Source of the DNA: Phytomonas francai
Taxonomy: Eukaryota > Euglenozoa > Kinetoplastea > Trypanosomatida > Trypanosomatidae
DNA length: 64,000 bases
Direction: 5' to 3'
NCBI GenBank assembly: GCA_001766655.1
Contig: MJCC01000009.1
Coordinates: 554,494-618,493, forward strand
Part shown: positions 46,516 to 55,586 of the stretch, piece by piece
Layout of the letters: every line of letters starts with the position of its first letter
Position numbering within the stretch: the stretch's first letter is position 1
Translations under genes and position numbers: made by a program
The notes under the pieces: model-generated
The model's input: only the letters and a program-made list of their open reading frames with translations
Databases searched by the model: none
Told to the model about the DNA's origin: nothing

Positions 46516-47427
46516 TTAGTCCTCGTTTAAAAATTCAACGAATTTCGGGAGCACGAAAGCCGCCCTATGGACGTTTGTACTGTAGTATCGGAGCTCTTCA
46601 GCAAAGCCAAGCCCCTCAACGGGGCGGACGGGCTCCAAGACGTTCGTATCCGCGGCTTTCGCACACACCAAGGTGCCGATACTTCCGCACGGGTAGGTTG
46701 GAATGTAGATCATGGCGTATTTCGCCATCTTGAAGCCGATGTCGTTCTTCATAAAGTTCACGATGCGGGTGATCAGCGGGAGGTTCAGCCATATCGACTC
46801 GCACTGGTTGCAGACAATCCCATCCGGGCGAAGGATGCGGAGAATATTGCGGTAAAACTCGACACCGAAGAGCTCCGACGCCGGCCCTTCCGGGTCCGTG
46901 GTGTCGACGATGATGACGTCGTAGCTGTTGTCCGCGGCCTCGCGCACGAAGGCGGCGCCGTCGCCGATGGTGACCCGCACGCAGGGGTCCGCGAGCCCGC
47001 ACGCGATCTTCGGGAAGTGCCGCTTGCTCTGCTCCACGACCGCCGCGTCGATGTCGACGAGGTCGACCGCGCGGACGGTCCCGCCGGGGGTCGCGCCTTT
47101 TTTATGCCGGAGTACCTCCCGGACGACGCCGCCATCGCCGCCGCCGACGATGAGCACCCGCTCCGGCTTCGCGTGCGCGCAGAGCGCGACGTTCGCGAGC
47201 ATTTCGTGGTAGACGAACTCGTCGTAGTCCGTCATCTGAATCGCGCCGTCGAGGACCATGACGGTCCCCCACGGGCCCGTGCGGTCGGACTCGAAGATGG
47301 TGAGGTGCTGGCACGCCGTCGGCGCGTCGTAGAGGACCTCGTCGACTTTGAGGCCCTGGGCCTGGCCCGGCCAGAGCGCGCCCTCCTCGCGAAACCACCC
47401 GTCCGACTGAAGCCCAGGTCCAGGCAT
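46516..47427 (-). CDS. SPDSYN: Spermidine synthase
   Basis: Transfers an aminopropyl group from decarboxylated S-adenosylmethionine to putrescine, giving spermidine. In kinetoplastids spermidine feeds the synthesis of trypanothione, their main redox thiol. The 303-aa protein has the normal length. Visible motifs are WPGQAQGLKVDEVLYDAPTACQHLTIFES (about 19-47), LDGAIQMTDYDEFVYHEML (59-77), the nucleotide-binding GGGDGGVVREVLRH (95-108), VDLVDIDAAVVE (121-132), the catalytic region DVIIVDTTDPEGPA (D175, D178) and YIPTYPCGSIG (241-251). The start at 47427 follows a CT-rich stretch on the minus strand. Cytosolic; no targeting signal seen. Confidence 0.97.
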   Translation of the reverse strand: MPGPGLQSDGWFREEGALWPGQAQGLKVDEVLYDAPTACQHLTIFESDRTGPWGTVMVLDGAIQMTDYDEFVYHEMLANVALCAHAKPERVLIVGGGDGGVVREVLRHKKGATPGGTVRAVDLVDIDAAVVEQSKRHFPKIACGLADPCVRVTIGDGAAFVREAADNSYDVIIVDTTDPEGPASELFGVEFYRNILRILRPDGIVCNQCESIWLNLPLITRIVNFMKNDIGFKMAKYAMIYIPTYPCGSIGTLVCAKAADTNVLEPVRPVEGLGFAEELRYYSTNVHRAAFVLPKFVEFLNED

Positions 47428-48366
47428 CGCGTCGGGAAAGAAGGAGAGAGAGAGTGTGTGTGGGAAGTTTCCTTTTCCCTTTTTCGTTATATGTATGTAT
47501 ATATTAAATTACGCACGCGTGCGTGTTTGTAAAGACACTTTCTTGTTGTTGCTTTTAAAAGTAGATTGCGTGTGAGCGCAGAAGAGAAAGGGGGAGGGTG
47601 AGCCAGCTATGCGATTTTCAGACACAGGCTAGCAGAATGGCTGCGACAACTCCATCCATGCTTTGCAACACGTTTTGTATGTATCTGCGTCGTCATTATT
47701 ATTATTATTTCTATATTAAATAAATAGTAGTGAGATAACTGACTCCCTTCCCCTTTTGCATGATTTGTACATGTAAAAGATGTATTTTCTATTGTTATAA
47801 TCATAAACATGTTCGAACAGACGGTTTATTAGAGGAGGTTTTTTCCTTTCTTCCCCTTATACAAGTAGGCCCGTTTCTCGAAGATAATTATAGATTCCTT
47901 TAATCCCAATTTTAAATTGTTTGTGAAGGAGCAATAATGAATTTCAAACAACCACACATCGAAGGAAGATGGGTTTATAAAACAAACAAAAGTGTTATCA
48001 TGTAAGGGATACAGTTTTTGAGCTTATGCATCAGCGTTTGTGTCAGGGTCAGCTGAGATCCTACACCTCGTTTCTTTGACTTTTTCTTTTCATTATGATC
48101 GAATGACGATGCCAAATATATGTTGCTGCTTCCATCTTCACCATTCTGTTTACATACGGATCTGTTTGTAGGAACAGACCCCCTCTCATTGTCAAAATGA
48201 GTTCCCTCACGCTCAATAGTTTCGACAACGTATACTTACCAATCCCATTGACTTTTTTTTTTTTTTTGTAGAAAACATAGGGCTTTGCACCTTTCTCTCC
48301 CTTGTGTTGTTTTATGCCGCCGTGCTTTTTCTCTCTTTCCCACTCTCATTCACAGGACCTCGGGGC
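47428..48366. other. Intergenic region
   Basis: A (GA)n/(GT)n run at about 47443-47460 reads CT- and CA-rich on the minus strand directly before the spermidine synthase start. An ATT repeat lies near 47695-47710 and a T15 run near 48251-48266. No gene seen. Confidence 0.5.
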
Positions 48367-49314
48367 TCACGAAGCCGCACGCCAGAAGAAGAACCCGAGC
48401 GCGAAGTATGCGAAGTTGGCGACGATCCCGCAGAACTTATCGACGGCGGCTGTCCCTGACCACCCCGCGATCACCGTCGACGCGATAAGAATCGACATCA
48501 CGGAGAGGGAGCAGTAGGCACGCATCGGAAACGGCGCCAGCGCGTGCAAAGGCAGGACGAAGATGACGATCCACGCACAGAGGACGCTTACGAGGAAATT
48601 CGTCAGGTGCTTCTCCGTGAAGATACGCTGGACGCCGACGCGCATGCGCTTGGGCGGCCGCCCCTGCTCCGCACGCTCCTTGTTCTCGTTCTCGAAGTCG
48701 GCCCACTTCTTTTGGGTCGCCTCCGTGAGCTCCGCGCGGGAGGTGGGGTCCTGCTGCCGCGCGGCATCCTCTATGGCGAGATTTCGCCGGAGCTCCTCCT
48801 GCGCCCGCGTGAGCATCCGCGTGCAGGCGGTGATCAGCTGAACCGTACTGAGGATCCCGACGAAGAGGAGCACCAGGTCCACGCTGATCTTCCGCATCTC
48901 GCCCTCGTCCTTGGCGGGGGTCCACGCCGGCGCCGCGTCCGCGACCGGCGCCAACACGCGAAGAAAGGCCGGCAGGGTCTCGCGCGCGACCGCGGGCTCG
49001 GCCCCCCCCGGGTTCAGCGTCTGCGCGAGGATGCCGTAGCGCCCCGACATCGGGTACTCCCCGGTGTAGCCCAGGAAGAGAACGCCCAGGAGGGCCAGGA
49101 CGAGGCCGCTGCCCCAGACCTCGCGCGACCGCCGGAGGTCCTTTGCGAAGGAGTAGCCCTCGTGCTCCTCCTCGACGACGAACGGCGCCGTCACGATCGG
49201 CCGCGGGGGCTCCTTTTTCCGCGTCACCGCCATCATCCGGCGCGCGCGCAGCTGCAGCGCGGCGAACTTCTGCCGAAGGGTCTTGGGGTCCTCCCTGGGT
49301 GCGTTTCGCGCCAT
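48367..49314 (-). CDS. Multi-span membrane protein of unknown function, 315 aa
   Basis: Not recognised. The basic N-terminal part (about 1-62) contains RQKFAALQLRARRMMAVTRKKEPPRP. About five hydrophobic segments follow: about 67-85 (GSGLVLALLGVLFLGYTG), 145-165 (VDLVLLFVGILSTVQLITAC), 238-260 (FLVSVLCAWIVIFVLPLHAL), 266-285 (CSLSVMSILIASTVIAGW) and 292-312 (CGIVANFAYFALGFFFW). A charged, helical hydrophilic loop lies between the second and third (about 168-235, EELRRNLAIEDAARQQ and KKWADFENENKERAEQ). No signal peptide cleavage site is obvious and no enzyme motif is seen. Which membrane it occupies is unknown. Confidence 0.8.
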   Translation of the reverse strand: MARNAPREDPKTLRQKFAALQLRARRMMAVTRKKEPPRPIVTAPFVVEEEHEGYSFAKDLRRSREVWGSGLVLALLGVLFLGYTGEYPMSGRYGILAQTLNPGGAEPAVARETLPAFLRVLAPVADAAPAWTPAKDEGEMRKISVDLVLLFVGILSTVQLITACTRMLTRAQEELRRNLAIEDAARQQDPTSRAELTEATQKKWADFENENKERAEQGRPPKRMRVGVQRIFTEKHLTNFLVSVLCAWIVIFVLPLHALAPFPMRAYCSLSVMSILIASTVIAGWSGTAAVDKFCGIVANFAYFALGFFFWRAAS

Positions 49315-49361
49315 TCGAAGTCAACCTGTTACAAGAACTTTTTTAAATAATAATCGATATC

Positions 49362-49395
<34 letters not shown>

Positions 49396-49923
49396 ATATA
49401 TCTGCTGGAGTTAGCTGCTAAGATTTGCTCTAGGGGTCCAAATACGGCGAGTGGAAAAAGGGGAGGACACCAAAAAATGTAACCGTAAAGAGGGAGGCAG
49501 TAACAAAGGAGGAACATGTCTCGCCACATTGAGTTGCTGTTCGTGAGATCTCGTGAATCATTGCATAGAAATGAAGAAAATGTGTGGAGGAGGGGGTATT
49601 AGAAGTGTGGGGGATTGTCGCGGTCGAATCCCTCGCCGTAAAGAGCATTGTTGGAGAAGGCCTTACGGTCATTTTACTCGCCATATATATTGAATTCTCC
49701 CATTCACCCACCAACGGCGCTACCGTCTTAGAGCGGTCGTCATCTTCCATCCACACCGAGCAAAAAAAGGACATTCGCTCGCCCATGGCCTTCCACAATC
49801 AGCATGCCGCGTGGGCGTGGGATGGGAGGAAGGGGGAAAATGGGACAGTGCCGTGCAGGATTGCTGAAGGGTGGGCGGTGGGGGTTTCAGGCCGCTCGCT
49901 TCTTTCCTTTGTAGGGGGGTCGC
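49315..49923. other. Intergenic region with (TA)n
   Basis: (TA)n at about 49360-49389 directly upstream of the membrane protein gene. No convincing gene. Confidence 0.5.
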
Positions 49924-50361
49924 CTACGCCGTCGCGTCGGACTCGTCGCTGGAGGACGCGTCCTCCAGCGAGCTCGCCTCGGCCTCCGTCCTCTGCCGCC
50001 GCGCCCGCGCTTGATGCTTCCGATCGCGCTTTCTTTTCTTCTTCGCCTGCCGCGCCGCGAGCTTCTCGAGTTTGGCGTCGTGCGCGTCCTTGGCGTCTTG
50101 CGCGGCGGCCGCGGCCGCGGCGGACGCGCGAAGTCGGGCCAGCCGTCCCGCCTCGATCTCCTCGGCTATACGGGCCTGCTCGTTCGTCTTCCCGCCAGCC
50201 CCCGCGATGGTCGAGCGAAGCCGGGGGAGATTTCGCATCGTCGCGATGGACTTGAGGAAAGCCTCGTGGTCTTCGCGCAGCCTCGCCGCGCGCGCGACCT
50301 TTTCCGCCTCCGTGAGCGCTGGCGGCTTCACCGTGGGCGTCGTGGAGGCCCCTTCGGGCAT
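49924..50361 (-). CDS. Small basic, probably nuclear protein, 145 aa
   Basis: A highly charged, helical protein: AEKVARAARLREDHEAFLKSI (about 20-40), RSTIAGAGGKTNEQARIAEEIEAGRLARLRA (about 48-80), an Ala run, then a Lys/Arg block KKKRKRDRKHQARARRQR (about 107-124) that looks like a nuclear localisation signal, and an acidic Ser/Glu/Asp tail. The AGAG core, the helical middle, the KKRKR block and the acidic tail recall PRKRIP1/DUF1168 proteins, but the similarity is weak and I do not name it so. GC-rich composition against AT-rich flanks supports a real gene. Confidence 0.65.
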   Translation of the reverse strand: MPEGASTTPTVKPPALTEAEKVARAARLREDHEAFLKSIATMRNLPRLRSTIAGAGGKTNEQARIAEEIEAGRLARLRASAAAAAAAQDAKDAHDAKLEKLAARQAKKKRKRDRKHQARARRQRTEAEASSLEDASSSDESDATA

Positions 50362-51115
50362 CGGCCTTCTTTGTAGTTCGATCTATGTGGGTGGGGTAGA
50401 TGGATACTACCCTTGTACACTATATCCTTTTCCTTTTTTTTTGCTACTCCCCCTTCTCTCCTACCGCGAGTTTTTGGGGCTTTATATTGGCTCTAGATAG
50501 ACACCGAGATGAGATCAGACCAAGATAAAAGGAGGAATACGAATACTAATAAAGCAAAGCCACGAAATATGCGTACACACAAAAGGACTTCCCCCTCTTT
50601 CACCACCCATTCTGTTGGTTTGGGTCGCGTTGCCGTCAACGCTTGGGTGGTGATCTAATGAGCACGCAGCACCCCATCTAGGGTTAGCGGTGGGATCGAA
50701 AGGACTCAGAAAGAGGTGATGCATTCCTTACACACGCACATGGAGTGAACCCTGTAGGGATTGAAGTCGTGGGGTTATCTTTTTCAGCTCGCACGAATAC
50801 AAACACATCCTTTTTGAATCTACTGAAAGGATTGGATAGGCATGCGTGGGGAAACGATAATGCATACAAGGTTAAGCTAAATGTTTATACAACAAACTCA
50901 TTTTTTCCAACTGAGGGAAAAAGGGTTAAACCAATGCGCTACAAACCATATTCTATACACTTGAAATTGCGCATGGAAAGCCGCTCTAATACACCCATAG
51001 AGATGGTTGATCCGCATTTCTGTATTCGCACTCTGTTTTGGGAAGTGTGGACCTCACCTCTGCGCAGATGAAATTCGTCGCCAGGTTTTCGTTATTGCTT
51101 CTCCTTTACCTGTTA
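50362..51115. other. Intergenic region
   Basis: No convincing gene and no clear repeats. A T-rich stretch near 50432-50442 is the only homopolymer of note. Confidence 0.45.
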
Positions 51116-53131
51116 TCATAGCTTCTTGTGAGTCTTCTCAGACTTTGAATGCTTTTTGCTGTTTCCTTGGTCCTTTTGAGTGGTCAGGGTCGTATTCTTA
51201 ATTCCGACCCTCCTCGCTTTCAACCTACCCACGCTAGGGTTCGTTTTTCTTGCCTCCCCCTCATCGAGGCCGCCCGCGGAAAAGGCCCGTGGAAGTACGA
51301 ATTCATTCGGTATTGAGTTCTGTATTTGATTTCGCTTCTTTTGACGGACTGTGATGGCCGGGGTGTAGTTCCCATGACCACGCTTTTCATCTTTTACACG
51401 CACGCCGGGCGACTTTTGCGCGGCGCGCCGGGTACCTTCTTCGCCCTCCTTTTCCGCCCCCTTTTCACGACCTCTTTGAGAGCGCGATCGCCACTCGTTT
51501 GAGGGCGACTTTGACCTCGGCGGCAGAGGGGCCTCCTCCCTTGCCTGCTTTTCTTTCTCCGCCGTGTTCAGCCCGACAACGCGGTGGGGGAGCTCGAACT
51601 CGCTGAACGGGCCAGGGTACCGTTCTATCGAGCGCGGCGGCGGCGAAATCGAGGAAAAGGCGGACCTCAGCGGCGACTCCTCGTGTGTGCGCAATTTGCC
51701 CTTGTAAAGGCCGACAGCCCTGCCAAGACTCCCCTTTTTTTGCCTCCACGAGGGTAATTCTGACCCGGTGTCCGCGCGTGTGGGTAAAACCGACGAGACG
51801 GAACGTCCGCACTCCTCCTCCACCTCTTTTTCTTCCCCTTCCTCTTTTTCCTTTGGGGTAGTTGAAAAAGCTACGCGGGATGTGGATGCCGTGTTCGCGG
51901 GCATCCCTGCCGACGACAACGCCCGAGGCACCTCATCTGGGGTCTCCTTTTCTTCCTTCTCCACGACAGGTTCTTCCTCCTCCTCCCTTTTCTTTGGTGT
52001 GTTTGAGAAAGCTACGCGGGATGTGGATGCCGTGTCCGCGGGCATCCCTGCCGACGACAACGCCCGAGGCACCTCATCTGGGGTCTCCTCTTCTTCCTTC
52101 TCCACGACAGGTTCTTCCTCCTCCTCCCTTTTCTTTGGTGTGTTTGAGAAAGCTACGCGGGATGTGGATGACTCTCTCGTGAGGGATTCCCGCAAGCGAC
52201 CTTCCGTATATGCGGGGTCCTTCGTATTCAAAAAGGCTTCACTGTTAGAGTCCGCGTTGGGATCCTCCTCGAAATCGTTTCTAGTTATCGGGGAAATCCA
52301 TGTGGGCATAATATTATATTTGTTTGGGGATTTTCTCCCGACAGATGAGCTTCTTCTGGAAGTGGTGGACACCGTGAAGGGAGCCTCCTTACACCTCCTT
52401 GTCGACGAGGGATTTGAAACGTCACCGCTCCTTTCCGAGGACGAGTCGTAAGCGGAGGTTTCGCATTGTTCGCTGCTCGAGGCCTCACCCAGCTTGGCGG
52501 TAAGCCCCACCACCTTTTCAGCATACTTCTCTACCGAGGTATCATCTTCCATGTCCTCCAAACGAGGCCTTTTCAGCACGCCGCTGCCCTTTCCCGACGA
52601 CACACGAGGCCGTTTCCCTTTTTCTCGTCGACGTTCCCGATCGGCGCCTGGCGGTGGTGTAGGGGTGCTATCATCGGGCATGGACGCTACGGTTTCTTCT
52701 TCATCTTCCTTGCTAACCGACGCGGTGGTTTCTGACGGATTACTTTCATCCTCTCCCGCGCGCGGTGGCGGCGATGCCTTCTTTCCCGCCGTCCCGCTTC
52801 CGACAGCGCCGGCCTCGTTGGGGAGGCCCGGAGAGTCCTCTTCCGCTGTGGAGAGCGGGATCCCGCCCTTGTCCTCTGCCGGATCTGCGCGCATTCCCTC
52901 CCCGAGGCCGGCCTCCGAGATCCCGGCGGGCTTCGGAGGCTCCGCGGGGGCCTCCCCTCCCCTCAGCCAGCGCACGAGGCCGTCCAGCGCGCGCGGGGCC
53001 GGGGCGCCGCCGTAGAGCCGCTCCCACAGGACGTACGTCGCCGCGTGTTGAACTACCGCCGCCCGCGAGAGCCCCGCGGGCGATAGGCGGAGGGCGTGCC
53101 GATGAAGGGGGGAGATCCCGCCGGGGTCCAT
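51116..53131 (-). CDS. Hypothetical charged protein with 47-aa repeats, 671 aa
   Basis: Not recognised. The first ~60 residues (LSPAGLSRAAVVQHAATYVLWERLYGG...LDGLVRWLRGG) look folded and helical. The rest is Ser/Glu/Lys/Arg-rich and probably disordered, with basic patches (KGKRPRVSSGKG, KRPRLEDMED) and a Lys-rich end. Two and a half copies of a 47-aa repeat lie at about 325-430, with the core STSRVAFSNTPKKREEEEEP and VPRALSSAGMPA. The ATG at 53131 is the first after an in-frame TAG at about 53173. Nuclear location is suggested by the basic clusters only. Confidence 0.75.
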   Translation of the reverse strand: MDPGGISPLHRHALRLSPAGLSRAAVVQHAATYVLWERLYGGAPAPRALDGLVRWLRGGEAPAEPPKPAGISEAGLGEGMRADPAEDKGGIPLSTAEEDSPGLPNEAGAVGSGTAGKKASPPPRAGEDESNPSETTASVSKEDEEETVASMPDDSTPTPPPGADRERRREKGKRPRVSSGKGSGVLKRPRLEDMEDDTSVEKYAEKVVGLTAKLGEASSSEQCETSAYDSSSERSGDVSNPSSTRRCKEAPFTVSTTSRRSSSVGRKSPNKYNIMPTWISPITRNDFEEDPNADSNSEAFLNTKDPAYTEGRLRESLTRESSTSRVAFSNTPKKREEEEEPVVEKEEEETPDEVPRALSSAGMPADTASTSRVAFSNTPKKREEEEEPVVEKEEKETPDEVPRALSSAGMPANTASTSRVAFSTTPKEKEEGEEKEVEEECGRSVSSVLPTRADTGSELPSWRQKKGSLGRAVGLYKGKLRTHEESPLRSAFSSISPPPRSIERYPGPFSEFELPHRVVGLNTAEKEKQAREEAPLPPRSKSPSNEWRSRSQRGREKGAEKEGEEGTRRAAQKSPGVRVKDEKRGHGNYTPAITVRQKKRNQIQNSIPNEFVLPRAFSAGGLDEGEARKTNPSVGRLKARRVGIKNTTLTTQKDQGNSKKHSKSEKTHKKL
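51845..52172. repeat. 141-bp coding repeat (about 2.3 units)
   Basis: The marker GCTACGCGGG recurs at 51870, 52011 and 52152, exactly 141 bp (47 codons) apart. The copies are nearly identical, and the first is slightly diverged at its left end. Confidence 0.95.
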
Positions 53132-54100
53132 CGCGTCGTCCGCGTCCTCGTTTACGGCCCTTCTCCCAGTCTACCAGGGAGATGTCTCCTACGCTTTGCT
53201 TCCTTACGGAATCCCAAAGGGCACCCCCTGTCCAAAAGGCGAATGTGGACCCTACGGCCAATGGACGTGACTGTAAGGGTGCGGACGGACGTCGGCTGTT
53301 TCAGTGCCACGTTTCGCTACAATTTCCTTTCGCTTTTAATGTGGGGTATCTGTCGAGAGAGAGGGGGGGGGGGGTAGAAAAGAACGGATCGTAGTCCCCT
53401 ACAAAGGGGATAGTAGACAGAAGAACACGCGTATTTGCCATGCTGCGCTTCCCTGCAAGCATGCTGGCTTGTGTTTTTTTTTTTATGTGAAAAAGGGTGG
53501 CGGGACGGGGAAAAAGGGTGGGTATAGGAAAAAGGGTAACCTTCACCTTTACCTATACTTCAGCAATATTGACGAAAATAGCTACCATCTGCTAAGCATA
53601 TCTTACGATATAATTTTACGTGAAAGGGTCCGAAGCATGATGGATAAAAAAAAGTACATTTGTCTCGAAAATTTTGACGGGTTCGGTAATGCGATATACG
53701 AAGGGTAACATAACATCACTATGAGTTTAAAAAAGAAAGGTTATAAAGTAGGGGTTTGAAGGGTAGAAGTCGCTGAAAGTTGTATATTTTATAATATAAT
53801 TCATATCGGCAAGCATGTCGTTACGTGCATTACGACGAGTGCATTAAAAAATTGACTTCTTTCCCCCTCCAAAAGATAAAAAAAAAACGTAGCATTTATC
53901 GATAGCAAGACTAAAAAAAAAAAGGACCGTAAAGCCCAAAACAAAAGATGGTGTAATATCCGATCGATACAGATACACACACAAGCAAAACACTGACCGA
54001 CCCAGCGCAATTTAATAGGAAATATCCGATTATATGTATCTATTGGAAAGATGTTTCCGCTAAAATATTCTATACTGCCCCCTTTATCATTCCATGCATT
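53132..54100. other. Intergenic region
   Basis: A G-run near 53365-53375 and A/T homopolymers. No convincing gene. The right part is the 3' UTR of the RNF170-like gene. Confidence 0.45.
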
Positions 54101-55228
54101 TTAAGTGAGGTTGGTGTGCCAAAATAGGATGCGATTTGATATGTGCCCGATAGAGATCCAGCAAGAAAGAACAAAAAGAATCTCATCTGCGTAATAGATA
54201 AGCCATAGAAGCGGAAATTCGAGTACGCTTACAAGCTTGAAGTTCATTTGAGTGTGCATAGTCGCATTGTTAAATAGGTTTTGGTCCCCCAATGAATTGT
54301 TTTCCTGCAGGATAGTAGGTGTATGCAGCTTACCTGCAGTATCCCCGGTCGAAGCTGGAGATGCACTAGGATACGGGAGCTTGGTAATATGTACCAGTTG
54401 ATCACTGGGTAAAATGAAGTATAGAATTACGGTCACATGAAGAAGCACAATACGAAGACCCACAAAAAGAGGCAGAAGCTTCGCGTGAATAATTAGACCC
54501 ATCCACCGAATGCAGCCGTAGAGCGTCTTCTCCCACCAATTTACCCTGTCCATCACATATTCGTGGTTATGTTGAGCTAAGAAGTCATTGTTATAGCGTA
54601 GGGCTAGTACCACATCCTCCTCCTCAGATGTAAAGGTCAGCTCCATTGACTGAGAAGACTCTTTTGGGTGCTCATGGGACCTGTCGTTGGTTTCGCTTAA
54701 ATCGTTGTCGTAGGTCGCCTTTTCGGCCGTGTACAAGCCCTGTTCGAGGCCGTTTGGGTAAACGAATAACACTGTCCGCCTGCATAAGGGGCAAATCAGA
54801 GGGGTGTGGTGTCGAAAAACAGAGCCCGCGCTGCCGCCTCGGCCGATCGCCCCGTCGCCATCGCTGTACTTCCACAGCTCAAGAATGCACTTCGCACAAA
54901 AACACGAGTGGCCGCACGGCAGCAAATCGATCGGCCTCACCGCGGGCCTTGAAAAGCAAATAACGCACGCCTCATCCGACGCGCGCGGCCTTTTCGTACC
55001 GCCTGAGGAGCCGTCTTGCCGAAGCTCTGCCGCGATACGCTGGAGTTCCCCGCGTGGGAGTTGTTTATGCTGTTGAATTTGGCGCTGAAAGGCCCGACTG
55101 GAATATAGTCGTGTGAGCTGATAGGTAACCCAAAGGCAGAGTTGAACCACCATTAGGGCGCTGATACCGGTAAACAGCCAGCCTACCGCGCTGGGGTCGG
55201 ACACGAAAGAGCCGCGCGGTGTCGACAT
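54101..55228 (-). CDS. RNF170-like membrane RING E3 ubiquitin ligase, 375 aa
   Basis: A likely ER membrane E3 ligase. Order: one N-terminal membrane span (about 15-40, GWLFTGISALMVVQLCLWVTY), then a C3HC4 RING at about 88-158. The RING reads CVICF, LLPCGHSCFCAKCILELWKY and, after an insert, CPLCRRTV. A linker with ALRYNNDF follows, then the C-terminal DUF1232-like region with two or three spans (LLPLFVGLRIVLLHVTVILYFILPSDQLVHI and LWLIYYADEILFVLSCWISIG). This layout, including a RING Trp after ILEL and the LRI..YFILPSD pattern, matches RNF170, which degrades activated IP3 receptors in animals. Its substrate here is unknown. The ATG is at 55228; the codon two positions upstream is TTG. Confidence 0.88.
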   Translation of the reverse strand: MSTPRGSFVSDPSAVGWLFTGISALMVVQLCLWVTYQLTRLYSSRAFQRQIQQHKQLPRGELQRIAAELRQDGSSGGTKRPRASDEACVICFSRPAVRPIDLLPCGHSCFCAKCILELWKYSDGDGAIGRGGSAGSVFRHHTPLICPLCRRTVLFVYPNGLEQGLYTAEKATYDNDLSETNDRSHEHPKESSQSMELTFTSEEEDVVLALRYNNDFLAQHNHEYVMDRVNWWEKTLYGCIRWMGLIIHAKLLPLFVGLRIVLLHVTVILYFILPSDQLVHITKLPYPSASPASTGDTAGKLHTPTILQENNSLGDQNLFNNATMHTQMNFKLVSVLEFPLLWLIYYADEILFVLSCWISIGHISNRILFWHTNLT

Positions 55229-55348
55229 CCCCAATCCCCGGTTTCAATGAATACAAATACTAAATGAAGCAAATCCAAAACACAATGTATATCCTTGTAT
55301 TTAATTCCCAACTTAATGAAGGAAATGTAAAATAAAAGGTTGGACTAT

Positions 55349-55366
55349 CTAAGAGTGTAACAGTGG

Positions 55367-55408
<42 letters not shown>
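55349..55408 (-). promoter_or_regulatory. Poly-C39 tract and trans-splice acceptor of the RNF170-like gene
   Basis: The plus strand has 39 consecutive G at 55370-55408, so the minus strand carries C39 followed by TCCCCACTGTTACACTCTTAG, with AG at 55350-55349. The acceptor leaves a 5' UTR of about 120 nt before the ATG at 55228. Homopolymer length is uncertain in any assembly. Confidence 0.6.
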
Positions 55409-55409
<1 letters not shown>

Positions 55410-55586
55410 ACCTAACAAACCGAGATAACGCAGTCAGGTTTCCACACAGGGACACACACACTCAAATACTACCAAATTCCATGACTCCACCCCCACTTTT
55501 TTCTTCCACAAACCGGCTAAACCAAGCACTTCCTTTTTTTTTTTTGCAGCTCCAACACCTCCACCGCGACCTTTTCCGGCTCACCG
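55409..55586. other. Short intergenic region
   Basis: Between the kinase end and the C39 tract. No gene seen; the kinase gene may end somewhat further left than shown, depending on the true gap length. Confidence 0.4.

Noticed and set aside
49615..49650. tRNA-like B-box match (GGTCGAATCCC)
   Set aside because: No A box, no cloverleaf arms could be drawn around it, and it lies in 3' UTR-like DNA.
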